Shown: positions 42,554 to 54,471 of the stretch, one piece after another
Layout: each line of letters starts with the position of its first letter
Numbering within the stretch: position 1 is the first letter of the stretch
DNA from: Spongilla lacustris
Lineage: Eukaryota > Porifera > Demospongiae > Spongillida > Spongillidae
Reading direction: 5' to 3'
Length of the DNA stretch: 64,000 bases
Assembly (NCBI GenBank): GCA_949361645.1
Contig: OX442428.1
Span: 2,281,847 to 2,345,846 of the forward strand
Made by a program: the position numbers and the translations under genes
The notes under the pieces: generated by a model
Told to the model about the DNA's origin: nothing
What the model saw: the letters and a program-made list of their open reading frames with translations, nothing else
Databases searched by the model: none

Positions 42554-45500
42554 ATGGGCGAGAGCACACATATCCACCGTCATGATGAGAAGCCCGAGGG
42601 TTACTACGGTGTTGCTGCCACGCCGAGCGAGCAGTCACTATTGTCGCCCTACTACACCAGCAAGGACGAGGTACTCTCGGCGATATCCAAACTTAAAGGA
42701 GCTAGGTTCAAGCGATTTGAATCTCCTCAATGCGCCGAGGCGTACTCACGGCAGAACGGCAACCTCGAAGCGGAAACGGGCGCTAGTGTGGAGATAACTG
42801 ACACGTTACCACATCTGAGCACACCAGAAGTGCCCCTAAGAACGGAGAAAGCTAATGATTACCCAAGCTTGAAGCAGACGGACCAGACGGCCTTCCGTCA
42901 GCTCATAGAGGCTGGCGACATTGCCGCTTTTGTGAAATCCGCCTGGGAGAACCCCAGGTATCTCGTGACTGGCGGGGATACCCCAGATACCAGCCCGCGT
43001 TCCGCTACAATGCCCTCCACTGCGCGGTAAGGAAGGGACAGCTGGGCGTCTGTAAGGAGCTGTTCTCAATCATTGAGAATGATGCCTTCTGGAAGCTGCT
43101 CTACCCTGATGACCTCGAAAACGTTCGCCAAGAAAGGAAGAGTCGTCTTATGGACCTTTATCTGAACGTCCCAGATAAGGTACTGTGTGTGTATGTGAGT
43201 GTGTTGTGTGTGTTGTATGCTGGTGTATGAGCTTGGGTGACAACGAGGGATAAGAGAAATGAGGAAATTGAGAACTATGGAGAAAGTGAGTATTGAAGAG
43301 GGTACTACAATAGATGTGGTGTGTAATGGTGGGAGTTGTTCAGGTTGGTGGTTGGTAGCCCTGAACGTATCCACTTCCCTTCTCAGACTGGTCAAACTGC
43401 ACTTCACTTAGCCTGCAAGCATGGAATGGAGCACGTTGTCAGCTACCTTGTGAGGTTCCCCCAGCTGAATGTGGCGGCCAAAAATGGCTGGGGCTGCACA
43501 CCAGTGGAGGTTGCTCGTGCCTCCTCCCCAGCTATCACAAAGAGAATCATCACTACAGTGCAGGGTAGGTGTTGTAGCTAAAGGGCTCTGGTCACATGGC
43601 ACTTAACGCATTGGACCAAAAGTGGAATTTTGGATTTTAGTGCAGCATGAACTATGTACAGTGATATCAATACAGTAGTATTAGGTGTTATCTTGTGCTA
43701 AAGATCATCCCCTATTAGTGCCCTCCTAATGCCAACTTGTGTTGGTGGCCTTCCCCAATTAGTGCCCTCCTAAGCTTGTGCTTGTCCATCTCTGTGCAGA
43801 ACCAGAGGTGTACTATGTCCCAGTGCTGCGTGCAGTGGACAATTCTTCTCCCCCATCTGTGGGCCAACCCTTGAGACTCACTGATACTCATATCAGCACA
43901 TCTCCAAGGCCTTTGGAGGGCGGTGCCAGTAGTGGTGATGTGGAGGATGTTGTCAGTCGGGCCTTTGCAGGTCCCATGTCCCCATCAAAGGTGAATGAGG
44001 GAAGGGAGATGTGTGCAATGCATGTGATGCATGTGTGCTTGTGATGCATGTGTGCTTGTGATGCATGTGTGCTTGTGATGCATGTGTGCTTGTGATGCAT
44101 GTGTGCTTGTGATGCATGTGTGCTTGTGATGCATGTGTGCTTGTGATGCATGTGTGCTAGCTTGTGATGTGTGTCTGCTTGTGATGCGTGTTTCTGTATG
44201 TGTGTTTGTGTGCATGTGGTTCTGTGTGTGTGTGTGTGTGTGTGCTTCAACACGCATGGCATGTGCAAGACTGTCATGGCTGCATGTACACACCATGTAT
44301 GCTTTGCTTGCACTATCGAGAGTAACTCTCATATAGGATTTATGCCGTATCATGAAATCATTATAACTCACGAACCGAGAAACGGATAGTTTAGCTCTTT
44401 GTTGCTATCGGACCACAATGGAAAGACGATCATTTAAACGTTTTGTTCAAGTCGCCAAACAGTTTGCTTTAAGAGAACAAAAAAGCTCGTAGTTCTCGTT
44501 CCCAGTCCCAAATTTCTCCTCCAACAGTTTTTACTGGGTGAGTATAACTCGAGATAGGAACGGTTTTAGAGAGCGCCAGTTACACCAAAAATCGTAGAAT
44601 TTTTCTACCGACTGCCCATTGGTGTCAGATATACAGCTTTGGTACAAAGCAATAATTACGCCATATTGAGTACTTAACGCTAGCGTTCCCATGACAATAC
44701 CTGTACGTATGATTAGAAACTTATGGTACCATAATGGTTTGTTGTTTGTTCGCCATGTTTAACTAGCGTTGTCAAAATGCCTTCACGGGAACGACAGTGA
44801 AGAGCCAAACGCAGAGAGGAATACACCCAAAACCGAGACGGTGAATTAGAAACTTCCGGGTTCGGTACAATGCGAACCGCGCTTCTATTTAAAGGGGTGT
44901 ATGCTGTGGTGAGCAGAGTTACAATTTGGATCAACGTCATTTGTGAATAGTCCTATATTTAGCAACGTACAATACGTGCGGATCCTGAAAAAAAAGCGAG
45001 CGTCTGCTACAGTGCATAAAGCTTGGCGTGCGAGTTTCGATGTAGAACAGCTGCAAATGTAACATAAATGTAAACATTGTGTTGCTAGGCAATAAGGCAA
45101 CTTGATTTTGTCATACAAACGTACGGGTCGGTTGTATGTATACTAGTAGTAAAAAAGTGAATGAAACAAGATATAAATACATTCTCTCTGAGAAAGGTAG
45201 TGGTATATAGGATTTGAAGGCAATGGTGGTGTAAAAAGGAAGGGAACAAGGGAGTGAAGATACAATAATTATTCCTATATTTAGCAACATAAATATAATG
45301 TATGCCGTTCTACTAAGTGCTAAATATAGGAATAATTATTGTATCTCCACTCCCTTGTTCCCTTCCTTTTTACACCACCATTGCCTTCAAATCCTATATA
45401 CCACTAACTTTCTCAGAGAGAATGGTTTTTATATCTTGTATAGTATAGTACAGATGTGGTACATGTATGATGGAGATGAATGATTTGGCTAACAACCACC

Positions 45501-45736
45501 ACCTCTAGGCAGCAGAGTTCTATCGTGAGTGGCAGTCACCATCCAGGGAGAAGGAAAGGCATACCAACACCAGAAGGATTGACTCGGAGAGAGGGTTGGA
45601 GAGGGTTGGGAGGTGAGTTTAGAGGAGAGTGAGAATGTCCATAGTGATGTGAGACTCCATAGTGATGTGTCAGTCCTGTAAGTAGTTCAATACGTACACA
45701 TCTCAACTATTTGCACTGCCTCTCATGATTATATAG

Positions 45737-45782
<46 letters not shown>

Positions 45783-48695
45783 CACTCACACACTCACTTG
45801 CTCACTTGCACATTCTCACAATCGTACGCACTCATGCACAATTGTATACACAATCATAGTGCTTCTGAGCTGATTAGACATCTGCACTCCTCCACAGACA
45901 CATTGCCCATCAGGAGGGTGTGGGTTGGTCTGAGTACTGGGGGTTCCTGGGCTGTTACACCGACCTTTCCAAGGATGAGGGAATGAGCAGGCTAGAAGAC
46001 TACCTCACCAAGATGGCCTCCCAGCAGTCACCTCGTGTTGTGGCAACCATGGACAGCCATCTCCCCACCACCTCTGCCTGCCGACGCCCCTCCTCCTCCT
46101 CCTCCATATCTGCAGCCTGCAGTAGAGCCATTCCCTGCAAGCTGTTTGCTGAAGAAGGAGGCATGGACCCTGAGGGCAAGGGACTTGAAACTGAGTGCCT
46201 ACAACCGCCATCACCTTCACCATCACTACAACCAGTGCCACCAAACATGCACATCCAACTGGGCAACATACACCTCTCCCTGTTCCCAGTTGGACGTGCA
46301 TAGCCATGGAGACTTTACCTCATCCACCAATGTAGCACAACTAATGGACTCCTTCTCGGTTCTACACCTGGGTGATGTCAATGATGAGACCATTGAACCA
46401 CCTGGCACCACCCACCACCTTAGAGGTGTGCCTAATGAGGATTTCATCAGCAGCCCTTCAAGTGCATTTCCTGGCTCTCCTGTGTTCCTGGTTGGGTAAG
46501 TCCACAATTAGATCGCAGAGACTGTGCTAAGCTAGACCTGTATGGCACTACACATAGACAATGTACATGTAGTTGCCATTGCAATCACCATTTACTCTGG
46601 TGAATAACAAATTTTAACTTTCCAAAGCTTTGAGTGCCTACATGATGTCATGTACTCTTATCTGTGACGTTTCCAAGCTTAATTAACGCCATGAAAATAA
46701 AGGGAGTGTGGCCCTAGTGAGGATAGGTGGCCCTGGTGATGATGGGAGGAAGGGGCCCTGGTGATGATGGGAGGAAGGGGCCCTGGTGATGATGGGAGGA
46801 AGGGGTCCTGGTGATAATGGGAGATGGGCCTAGTGATGATTTGAGATGGGCCATGTTGATAGCAACTATATGTAGTCTGGCCTGTTACAGATCGTGCCCG
46901 ACTAAACTGGACTGTGATGTGAAGCTGGCACTGTGTGATGCTGAAGTGGACATGGCTAAGTACCCACACGTATACCAGTGGCTGACAACAGTCAAGTCTT
47001 TCTCAGAGCAAGAGCAGAGAAGGTTAACATGGGGAGGGAGAGGGGGGTGGTACATGTACATAAAGCTGGGACTATATTTGTGGTAGTGTACATGTAGGTT
47101 TATCCAGGAATTAGTAATTGGGGACAAGTTATGAATGGATTGGGGTGTGCTTAATAGTATATTCAAATGCACTACACTACTGTCCAGAGCCAAGTTAAAA
47201 GCATTAGTTATTTACACACATGGTATATCTCAGGCATTGTTCGTTTCCTGCAGAGTTAGATACTATGCTGGAAACGAATAACACCCACAATATACCGGTA
47301 ATGCGTGTGAATAATAATGATATAAACGTCATTTTGCCCATGCTAAGCCATTGCTTGTATGCTTTTAGTGTAGGGCTCTCATTAATTGGACGATTGTCTT
47401 TTTATGTGAAATTTATGTGTAATGGACAGGATTTTGAAGCTAATGCTATAAACAGAACAGGGCTAAAAGGAATGTCAGTAATCAGTAGTATATCTTACTG
47501 AGCTAGATAAAAGCAATCTTTGGCAGGACTTGTCACATGCACATTTATGTTTTATACAGTGTTTTTGATTCGCGTATCATTTGCAAACGTGTGCGGTTGT
47601 TATAGCAGAGGCGTAGGAAGGATTTAAGGGGGCATGGGGGAGCGCTGCAAGCTCCCCCATCGGGGTCTGGAGTGGAGCCCTAGAAGCTTTGCGATTTGTG
47701 CAACTTTTGTGTTCAAAAGCCTTACGGAATTTGATCACTTTCATGAAAAGTAGGCTTGAATTATTTATGAAAAGAATGCAACTGATTGTGTGATAAAAGT
47801 CAATCGGTTGACAGAAATGTTCCAAAATTAGCTTCTCTGCGACTGCAACCTTTTATTCATTCCCTATTTCGCTGATCTGTAAAATGGTTGTAAATATGTG
47901 CAGAAACAAAAATGCTCGTAGTTAATGAGGATTAGCGGCAGGTAAGCTCTCTGATGCTGTAATTTTGGTATAGCTGATAACATGGCAGCTGCAAACAGAT
48001 TGTGGTAGTATATATGTCATGCGGTCCGAGCTAGCACGTAGCACAATGGCTTTTCAATATCAACCAAAGCTATACTAGTTCCTGTTCGATCGCAAAAATG
48101 TGTGCACTTACATGCATGTATATACAATTCTAATGCCCAAGATTAGAGCAGCTATTGTACGTATACATACTTTAGCTGTTACGACATGGTAATCGTTATT
48201 TTAAAATAAATTAAAAAAACATCCACAGAAAAGTGTAGCAGCCATGGCCGCTACGGCCGCTACAGTTCCTACGCCACTGTGTATGCCAAATGACAAGCAC
48301 GTTTGCGCACAATAGTAGATCTATATTTGCTCTGTTCCTTTGAAACAATTATTTTTAAAGAGCTCATTATAAAAACCGGGAAGGACCTGTGCAAACGTTG
48401 GGGACGAGTAGGGAATGACCTGGGGTTGGGTAGATAAACCACTGGTTATTCAGCAGCTCTATACCCCCATCTTCTCTGGGTTATTGTACCATTGAAAGCC
48501 TATTGTTGCATGTATCCTAAGGTGACAATTAGTGGGGTCACAGCCCTAGTGGAACCTATAGAAAGTGGGCAAAAGGGGTGTGGAATGTTGGGTTGATGCT
48601 GGGTTATTGGTTGATTGAATTATACGAAATTAACTACGTGTACAACTGTAGGGCCCCATGCTATGTTGATCTTTGTGTCCTGTGACAAAAGACAC

Positions 48696-48741
<46 letters not shown>

Positions 48742-48964
48742 CCCTTTCAGTTGGAGCACACCAGGTTCTAAACCCGCCAGTATTCTTCCCAACACAGGTC
48801 TACCCCTCAGCCCTCTTGTTTTCTCCAGTCCTCCACCCCCTCAAGGACCATCCTCTGCTCTCTCCAGACGGACCCCTCGCACTCCCCGGGTACCCAGGAC
48901 ACCCCCTGTGCATCACCTAGCCAGGTCTTCCATGACACCCAGGCTGATAATGGGACGACTTTAA
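42554..48964 (+). CDS. ANKLE2: ANKLE2-like protein (LEM4), seven exons, two frame breaks
   Basis: ANKLE2 sits at the ER/nuclear envelope and promotes BAF dephosphorylation for nuclear reassembly (family knowledge). Exons: 42554-43179, 43387-43564, 43800-43990, 45509-45612, 45898-46495, 46891-47022, 48751-48964. Exon 1 has the caulimovirus-type KLKGARFKRFESPQCAEAY module and NPRYLVTGGDTP, then FRYNALHCAVRKGQLGVC and LMDLYLNVPDK. Exon 2 is an ankyrin repeat (TGQTALHLACKHGMEHVVSY). Exon 3 has YYVPVLRAVD and RAFAGPMSPSK. Exons 4-5 have GLERVGR ... EYWGFLGCYTDLS. Exon 6 has YPHVYQWLTTVKSFS. No LEM domain or transmembrane segment is seen before the start, as in some invertebrate forms. Frame breaks occur near 42985 (GGDTP to FRYN) and between 46180 and 46300; the second could hide a very short intron. 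An AATAAA lies near 49138. Confidence 0.85.
44024..44159. repeat. 17-bp minisatellite, 8 copies
   Basis: Eight copies of GTGATGCATGTGTGCTT in the intron after the third ANKLE2-like exon, running into a (TG)n tract near 44222-44244. It generates spurious His/Thr-rich ORFs on the minus strand. Confidence 0.95.
44315..44640 (-). repeat. Dispersed repeat, empty copy of the foldback host
   Basis: Reverse complement of the flanks at 38985-39790 but continuous through the insertion point. Around 44488-44500 it reads GAACTACGAGC (reverse strand), where the filled copy carries 577 bp more. Lies in an intron of the ANKLE2-like gene. Confidence 0.85.
45164..45440. mobile_element. Foldback MITE, 277 bp (GAAACAAGATATAAA family)
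   Basis: Two arms of about 125 bp, near-identical as reverse complements, around a 31-base loop (about 45289-45319). Ends read GAAACAAGATATAAA and, reversed, ACAAGATATAAAAA. The end sequence is shared with elements at 50073 and 54472. Confidence 0.85.
45738..45776. repeat. (CA)n microsatellite
   Basis: About 19 CA units in the intron before the fifth ANKLE2-like exon. A second (CA)n lies at 48692-48740 before the last exon. Confidence 0.95.
47606..48279. mobile_element. hAT-like non-autonomous element, 674 bp
   Basis: Ends CAGAGGCGTAGGAA (47606) and, reversed, CAGTGGCGTAGGAA (ending 48279) form short inverted repeats of hAT style. No clean 8-bp duplication is visible, so the insertion is old or the limits are off. 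No transposase seen. It lies in the last intron (47023-48750) of the ANKLE2-like gene. Confidence 0.6.
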
Positions 48965-49312
48965 TTCATGTACCCCAGAGGCTGCAGTCATTCAACACTG
49001 ATTGATATTAATATTCCTGCTGACTTATCAAAACCTTTCCCCTCCTCCCCAGTCCCACATGCATGTTGATCTGTGATTCATACTATGCACCATTTTTGCT
49101 TATCACTATGTCAAAGCACAGAGGAGAGGGGAGGGGAGAAAATAAAGAAAATGGACTCAGCAGAATGATGATATGATACATCTCATTCAAACATTCAAAA
49201 ACAGACCACTGTTGTGAGTACATCACAAAATAAAAACACAAACAACACACAACATGCACGCACAGCATTAGTTGACATGTGGGCTTGGCCAAAGACTGCT
49301 TGGTGTCAAGAC

Positions 49313-49580
49313 TCAGCCACACACCGCTAGTCCTCCCCTCCAGAGGGAGTGGTGTGCTGCTTGAACCCCCATCTCTGCCTCCAACCCCCTAGCATTGGCC
49401 TTGCTGGTGAGGCTCACCAGGTCCCCCAGGGTGACGTTGAGGTCCTTAAAGGCATGCAGAAGAATGATGGTGAAGAAACCGCAGAGTGCCGATCACATCC
49501 ACCGAGATGAGCTTGCTCCACTCCCTGAACAGTATGGTGATGGTGAGGGTGGTGAACATGACATAATAGATGGGCGTGAC
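49313..49580 (-). CDS. Orphan last exon of a NIPA-type magnesium transporter, frame-broken
   Basis: Minus-strand translation begins after an acceptor (CCTCCCAG) with VTPIYYVMFTTLTI and ILFREWSKLISVDVIGTL. It continues in another frame with GFFTIILLHAFKDLN and a short hydrophilic tail to a stop at 49313. These are the last two membrane helices and tail of NIPA1-4/NIPAL proteins, which move magnesium across plasma and endosomal membranes. Compared with the family, a few residues are missing in each helix (between TI and ILF, and between TII and LLH), and one base is missing near 49485. The other exons, which should lie to the right, were not found in the window. It overlaps nothing and faces the ANKLE2-like gene tail to tail. 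Confidence 0.75.
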
Positions 49581-49599
49581 CTGGGAGGTGACTGGACAA

Positions 49600-50072
49600 T
49601 AAGTTTTGAAATTAGATCATATGAATTGATTGACGGTATTTCCACTAAATAATTGATGCCTCGATTGTGTAAGTACACGTTCCAGCTAGGTCACTATTTT
49701 TTGTGCAAACCAATGCAACAATGTTGCCCTGTTTTACCATGTGCGCATCAATTAGCGCGTTTGCAAGATAATATGGTAGCATATGATGACAGCTGTGACT
49801 TCATATTTGAGGTGATATAGTCATATAGATACAGTTACTGGACTTCATGTGACAATTAAAGTTATATCTTAAAGGTATATGCACGCACACAACTTACCAG
49901 TTAAAAACGTCTACCATAGATCCAAATGAGTGAAACAAGTTAATTGGTGATGCAAATAAATAACTATTAAATGCAGTGGGGTATATGGTAGAACAGCTTC
50001 TACATATAGCTAATCTAGTGGTCACTTACAGAACAAAGATCCACACTTTCTCATGCATGCAACGTATAAAAA
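49600..50072. other. No gene seen
   Basis: AT-rich; contains a partial GAGTGAAACAAG word (49928) of the MITE family. I looked here for upstream NIPA exons and found none. Confidence 0.5.
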
Positions 50073-50535
50073 TGAGTGAAACAAGATATAAAAATTTAAT
50101 TAAAATAAAATTGGTGATGTAGGATTTGTAGACAGCAATTGAGTAAAAAGGAAACAAGGAATTACGGATATTATGCATTCATTAAATTATAAATATTACA
50201 GACCTACATTATTTAGCAAATCTACATGAAAGTGCCTGCTAAATGTAGGTATGTAATATTTATAATTTAATGAATGCATAATTCCTTGTTTCCTTACTTT
50301 TTACTCAATTGCTGTCTACAAATTTATCCTACATCACCAATTTTATTTTAATTTAGCTAATCTAGTGGTCACTTACAAAACAAAGATCCGCGTATATACT
50401 TCCTTTCTCGTGCATGCAACGTATAAAAATGAGGTACGTAATATTTATAATTTAATTCCTTGTTTCCTTACTTTTTACTCAATTGCTGTCTACAAATCCT
50501 ACATCACCAATTTTATTTTAATTAAATTTTTGTAT
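50073..50535. mobile_element. Foldback MITE plus duplicated right arm
   Basis: Starts GAGTGAAACAAGATATAAAA; the left arm (50073-50215) is inverted at about 50240-50353. A second copy of part of the right arm, including TTCCTTGTTTCCTTACTTTT and CTCAATTGCTGTCTACAAAT, follows at 50435-50535 after a direct repeat of flanking sequence (CTAATCTAGTGGTCACTTAC at 50011 and 50357). Confidence 0.8.
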
Positions 50536-50584
50536 TTTGTTGTGTCTTAACAATAGTTTAGTTTAATTGTTGTAAATATATATA

Positions 50585-51387
50585 GGACAGTTTCCGCGAA
50601 AATGTCACCCTTTTATAACATTATAAGGTTATAAAAATGCTTCTTGTATGAATGGCTATATCTTCCGAACGCTAAACGCTATCTACTTCCTATTTTCAAC
50701 AATTCATACTACACTATTTCTCTATGACAAATTGCATTTTGAAGTCTTGCATTTGCTCCACACCAATATTGCAACGTTCGATACCCGACCGGGTTCAAAC
50801 CCTCCATAACTTTAGGTAGGAGTAATCAAATCGCTTCAAATTCGGTTTGTAGGTACAGGGGTCCTGTACCTATCGAATTGTACTGTTCGTTAATTTTTAT
50901 GCCATCTGTTACGGAGATACAATTGAACAAACTACGTGCACTTTTTCCCGCTTGATACGCGCCAATGTTATAGTCCCCGCCTCCCATACATTGAGCGGGA
51001 CACGGTTTGCCAAAATCATTGGCGCGAATCGAGCAGGGAAAGTGGACATACTTTGTTCAAATGTCTCTCCGTAACGGATGGCATAAAAATTAACGAACAG
51101 AACAAATTGATAGGTATAGGACCTCTGTCCCTACAAACCGAATTTGAAGTGATTTCATTACTCCTACCTAAAGTTATGGAGGGTTTGAACCCAGTCGGGT
51201 ATCAAACGTTGCAATATTGGTGTGGAGCAAGTGTGAGACTCTAAAAAGTAATGATTCGTATAGAAATGGTGTAGTATGCAGTATTGAAAATAGGAAGTCG
51301 ATAGCGTTTAGCGTTCGGAAGATATATCGATTCAAGCAAGAAGCATTTTTATAACACTATAGGGTGACATTTTCGCGGAAACTGTCC
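50585..51387. mobile_element. Giant-hairpin foldback element, 803 bp
   Basis: Ends GGACAGTTTCCGCGAAAATG and its reverse complement are exact over 25 bp. Imperfect inverted pairing continues to near the centre (about 50980), so each arm is about 365 bp. Inner matching words include CGAACGCTAAACGCTATC, CACACCAATATTGCAACGTT and TAACTTTAGGTAGGAGTAAT (shown as on the left arm). No conserved protein is encoded. Superfamily unknown. Confidence 0.85.
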
Positions 51388-51573
51388 CATATAATTATAT
51401 TAATAATAATAATAATTTTGAGAAATTAATTCATGAAAAAGGATACACAATACAAAACAGGGATATTATACTAATAGGATATAGCACACAAGGGTGTTCA
51501 GCTAACAGGCCAGCTGGATCTTGCCAGGATAGCCCTACAGTGTTCTCCCTCACCAAGGTCAGGCTTAGTCTTC

Positions 51574-52733
51574 CCATAGATTGAAGAATACCTGGATACG
51601 AAACGCGGAGATAATTAGAAATGATCCGCGTTTCGGCACGTGACACATTTGGTGTTATATATACATGTAGAGATAGCCTACCAATGGCCGAAACTGACTT
51701 GCCGTAATACGAGCGATACAGGAGACGATTACAGACAGTAAGATACCTGAAACACAGGCCAAAACAGATCTTCTTAACGAGTTGCTTACAACTTCCGATA
51801 CTGTTGGTCCGTTGCTTTCAATACATTTTGCTGTGGCCGGGTTACGTTCCCAAGAATAAAAGCACATTCAGCTTGAGAGAGAGAGCTTACAGATGTTTCA
51901 AACAGGCACGTTTGATGGAATTGCCGCCTATTTGGAAACGCTTTTTCTGTGTCATTGGTGTGCAGTCGGATCATCAATCGTACTTACAAGGCATTTGTTC
52001 AATCGGTTACTACACAACTTTAAGTACTATAAGTGCATTCCCTACAACTGATCATAGTAACTGCGTAGATGTGTCTAAGTGCTATCTCACTTGCACTGAC
52101 CGTGCAAGAGATGTACCGAAACATATATCGGTCCAGGGACGATTTAATGAAAATAACCCGCACAACTATAACTTCTATAAGACATTTACATAACGTTGGT
52201 CCACCTTTGGCTGTATGCGTTCCACAGAACAACTCTTTCTGAACATTGAAAAACAAATTTGGACTTTGTTGCGTGTGTCTGACTCACACACTATGTTCCG
52301 AAACACGATGGGTCCGCGACCTGTTCACCAGGCAGTTGTACCCACATGCTAAAGCCCCTTACAACGGCTATACGTTCGTTCCACAGAGGGAATAGCATAA
52401 TGCTTTGTTTTTAGAAATGAATGGTTGGAAGCATCTCTAAGCAGAGATACATGTTCCGAAGAGGCGGAAATGATAGATACGGTACCGACGTAGAGTGTGC
52501 TTAGTGAATTGCATGAACAATAGTTACTAACCTGGAAAGCAAGATCAGTGGGAGTACGAAGAATGCCTAATATATCGATTTTTCTCTTAAACAGCAGTGA
52601 ATGTAGGGGGGAAAACGTAATCTACAAAAGGGTTAACCGAAACACAGTTCACTTCAAAGGGTCCGCCGCCTACAATTGACAATTCAATGGATCACGTGAC
52701 GCGTTTCGTATCCAGGTATTCTTCAATCTATGG
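51574..52733. mobile_element. Inverted-repeat-bounded segment, 1.16 kb
   Basis: A perfect 34-bp inverted repeat (51574-51607 and 52700-52733; begins CCATAGATTGAAGAATACCT) bounds a segment without recognised coding sequence. CACGTGAC lies next to both arms on the inside. It may be a transposon, or an inverted duplication of host sequence. The segment contains several TGTTCCGA/GGTCC-like short repeats. Confidence 0.6.
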
Positions 52734-52739
52734 TCTTCC

Positions 52740-53390
52740 ATACATGTCCTGATTTCTCCAGCAGATGTTTCCTCTCTTCATCGCTAAGCATCCTACTCCC
52801 TGCATCCAGTTCTCAGGTAGTGCAGGAGGGTGTTGGTAACATGTATAACTGTTAGTGGCTGTGTAAATAATTGAGCTGTTCTATGAGACAACTTAACTGC
52901 TCTTTACTAGTAGAGAATTTCACAACTGGCTGCTTAACGAAGCTGCTTTTTGAAGAATCAAAGATGCACTCCTCACCTCTCGTTGTGTACAAGAAACTCA
53001 CAAATGTGCCCTTGATGGCCACTGGCTTGAACACAGGACAAGTGAACCACAACATCACTTAATAGGTTCAACACTACTAAGGTGGGTGCTGTTTTAATAT
53101 GAGAGGGTGCAATGGCTCAGAGTTGAAGCAGCATGGATATTAAACTTTTGCAGATTCTGTTAGCCACGATTTGAGATACTTGGCACAGACTATTAAGTAG
53201 CATATCAACTCCAGAGGCTGATCAAGGATCTCAAAGCATAGTGAACATCTGACATGATCCAGAACTGATAAGTTGTTCTGTAGTGTCAGACACTGGAAAG
53301 TGGTGACTGGTGAGATGCCTTCAATGTACCTGATAAGATAGTTTCTAGGCAAATTTATACCGCCTATATTCTCCTGTATATGCATACCCC
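52740..53390 (-). pseudogene. Second RAG1-N-terminus-like remnant
   Basis: Minus-strand translation has a RING-like core VRCSLCFEILDQPLELICY then LIVCAKYLKSWL, closely matching the plus-strand copy at 40541-40777 (LKCALCSNTLSQPLELLCD). Downstream (52790-52740) MLSDEERKHLLEKSG resembles a conserved C-terminal helix of this protein group. One RING cysteine has become Tyr in each half (CY, KY), and frames are interrupted between, so it is a decayed copy. It directly abuts the 51574-52733 inverted-repeat segment. Confidence 0.5.
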
Positions 53391-53399
53391 AAGTTGTAT

Positions 53400-54470
53400 T
53401 GCATTGCCAGAAATTTCATACATCGACCCATAACTCTGGCTAGGAATAGAACATCAAAATTCTACTTTCACCGTTATAATAGTATTTGTAAGCTAAGATT
53501 TTCTGAAACATAAAAACAGCTAATTACTAATTAACATTATTTTTATTTTTAAGTACCTGTACATGCTGTATGAGTACAGATCGTATAAAAATCTCTTCTA
53601 GTACAATTTTTTGTTTCAATTCCAAGTGTTACGCATGCGCGTTGCGGCAGCGTCATCACGTGAAGTGTTTTTTTTTTTTTTTGTTTATGAGTTCGAAGCT
53701 CTTTTCGTTATGATTCGTATGTGTAGGCTCGCTACCTCATGGTACTGGGTCTGAAACCGATATACGGACACACGCGCTAGGTGCGCTTTCATTGGAAGAC
53801 CGATTGGGCGATGGGGCTGCATGAGAATTTGACCATGGATAATAGAGTAGTACTCTATTATCCATGGTCAAATTCTATGATTTCACCATCGCAAGTAAGT
53901 ACGATCGCGGCGATATCAGCTCAGAGAGATTGATGCAGGAAACAAGCTCGTTGCAAATTCGGTTTGATTTGTAGCTGGAGCTGTCCTTCGTCAAGACTCG
54001 TGAAGAGATCTGTTGGCTAGTTCGAATTACTTCAATGACATGTGAATGATTCATATAATCGTATCTTCTGTCGCCACGTATATATAAATAGTAACATAAA
54101 CAGTGACGTTATTGTTACGTGGACTATAAATATCGTAAACGCATCAGGGTAGTATTCGAATACATGTGTAATGGACGAATTGTCGATGCGGACGACGAAT
54201 ACTTAAGTACCTCCGAATGGAGATGCACAAACCGGTTATTCCGAATCAAACAAATCGAGTAATGATTCGAACGGATAGGTTTTTGCAAATATCCAAATAA
54301 CCCTGATAACCGGTTACACACCCTATTTAGGAGACACAAATTATAACTATTACAGCTGCTAAAACCCAAAATACATGTAAATGTAAGCAGTGGAGTCTGT
54401 TGTAAAACAGATTCTACATATAGCTTATTTACACACCCTCTCCGGCCTACATAGCAGCCTACATTAAAAA
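53400..54470. other. No gene seen, apart from a palindrome
   Basis: AT-rich sequence. A 53-bp palindrome is annotated at 53824-53876. I recognise no exons. Confidence 0.5.
53824..53876. repeat. Perfect palindrome, 25-bp arms with 3-base loop
   Basis: Bases 53824-53848 are the exact reverse complement of 53852-53876 around AGT. Arm contains GACCATGGATAATAGAG. Confidence 0.97.
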
Positions 54471-54471
54471 T

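Noticed and set aside
42957..42987. A 31-base intron explaining the ANKLE2 frame change (CAG/GTATCT to CCCCAG)
   Set aside because: The bases encode conserved YLVTGGDTP and the intron would be implausibly short.
43888..44371. His/Thr-rich minus-strand ORFs
   Set aside because: Translations of the 17-bp minisatellite in an ANKLE2-like intron.
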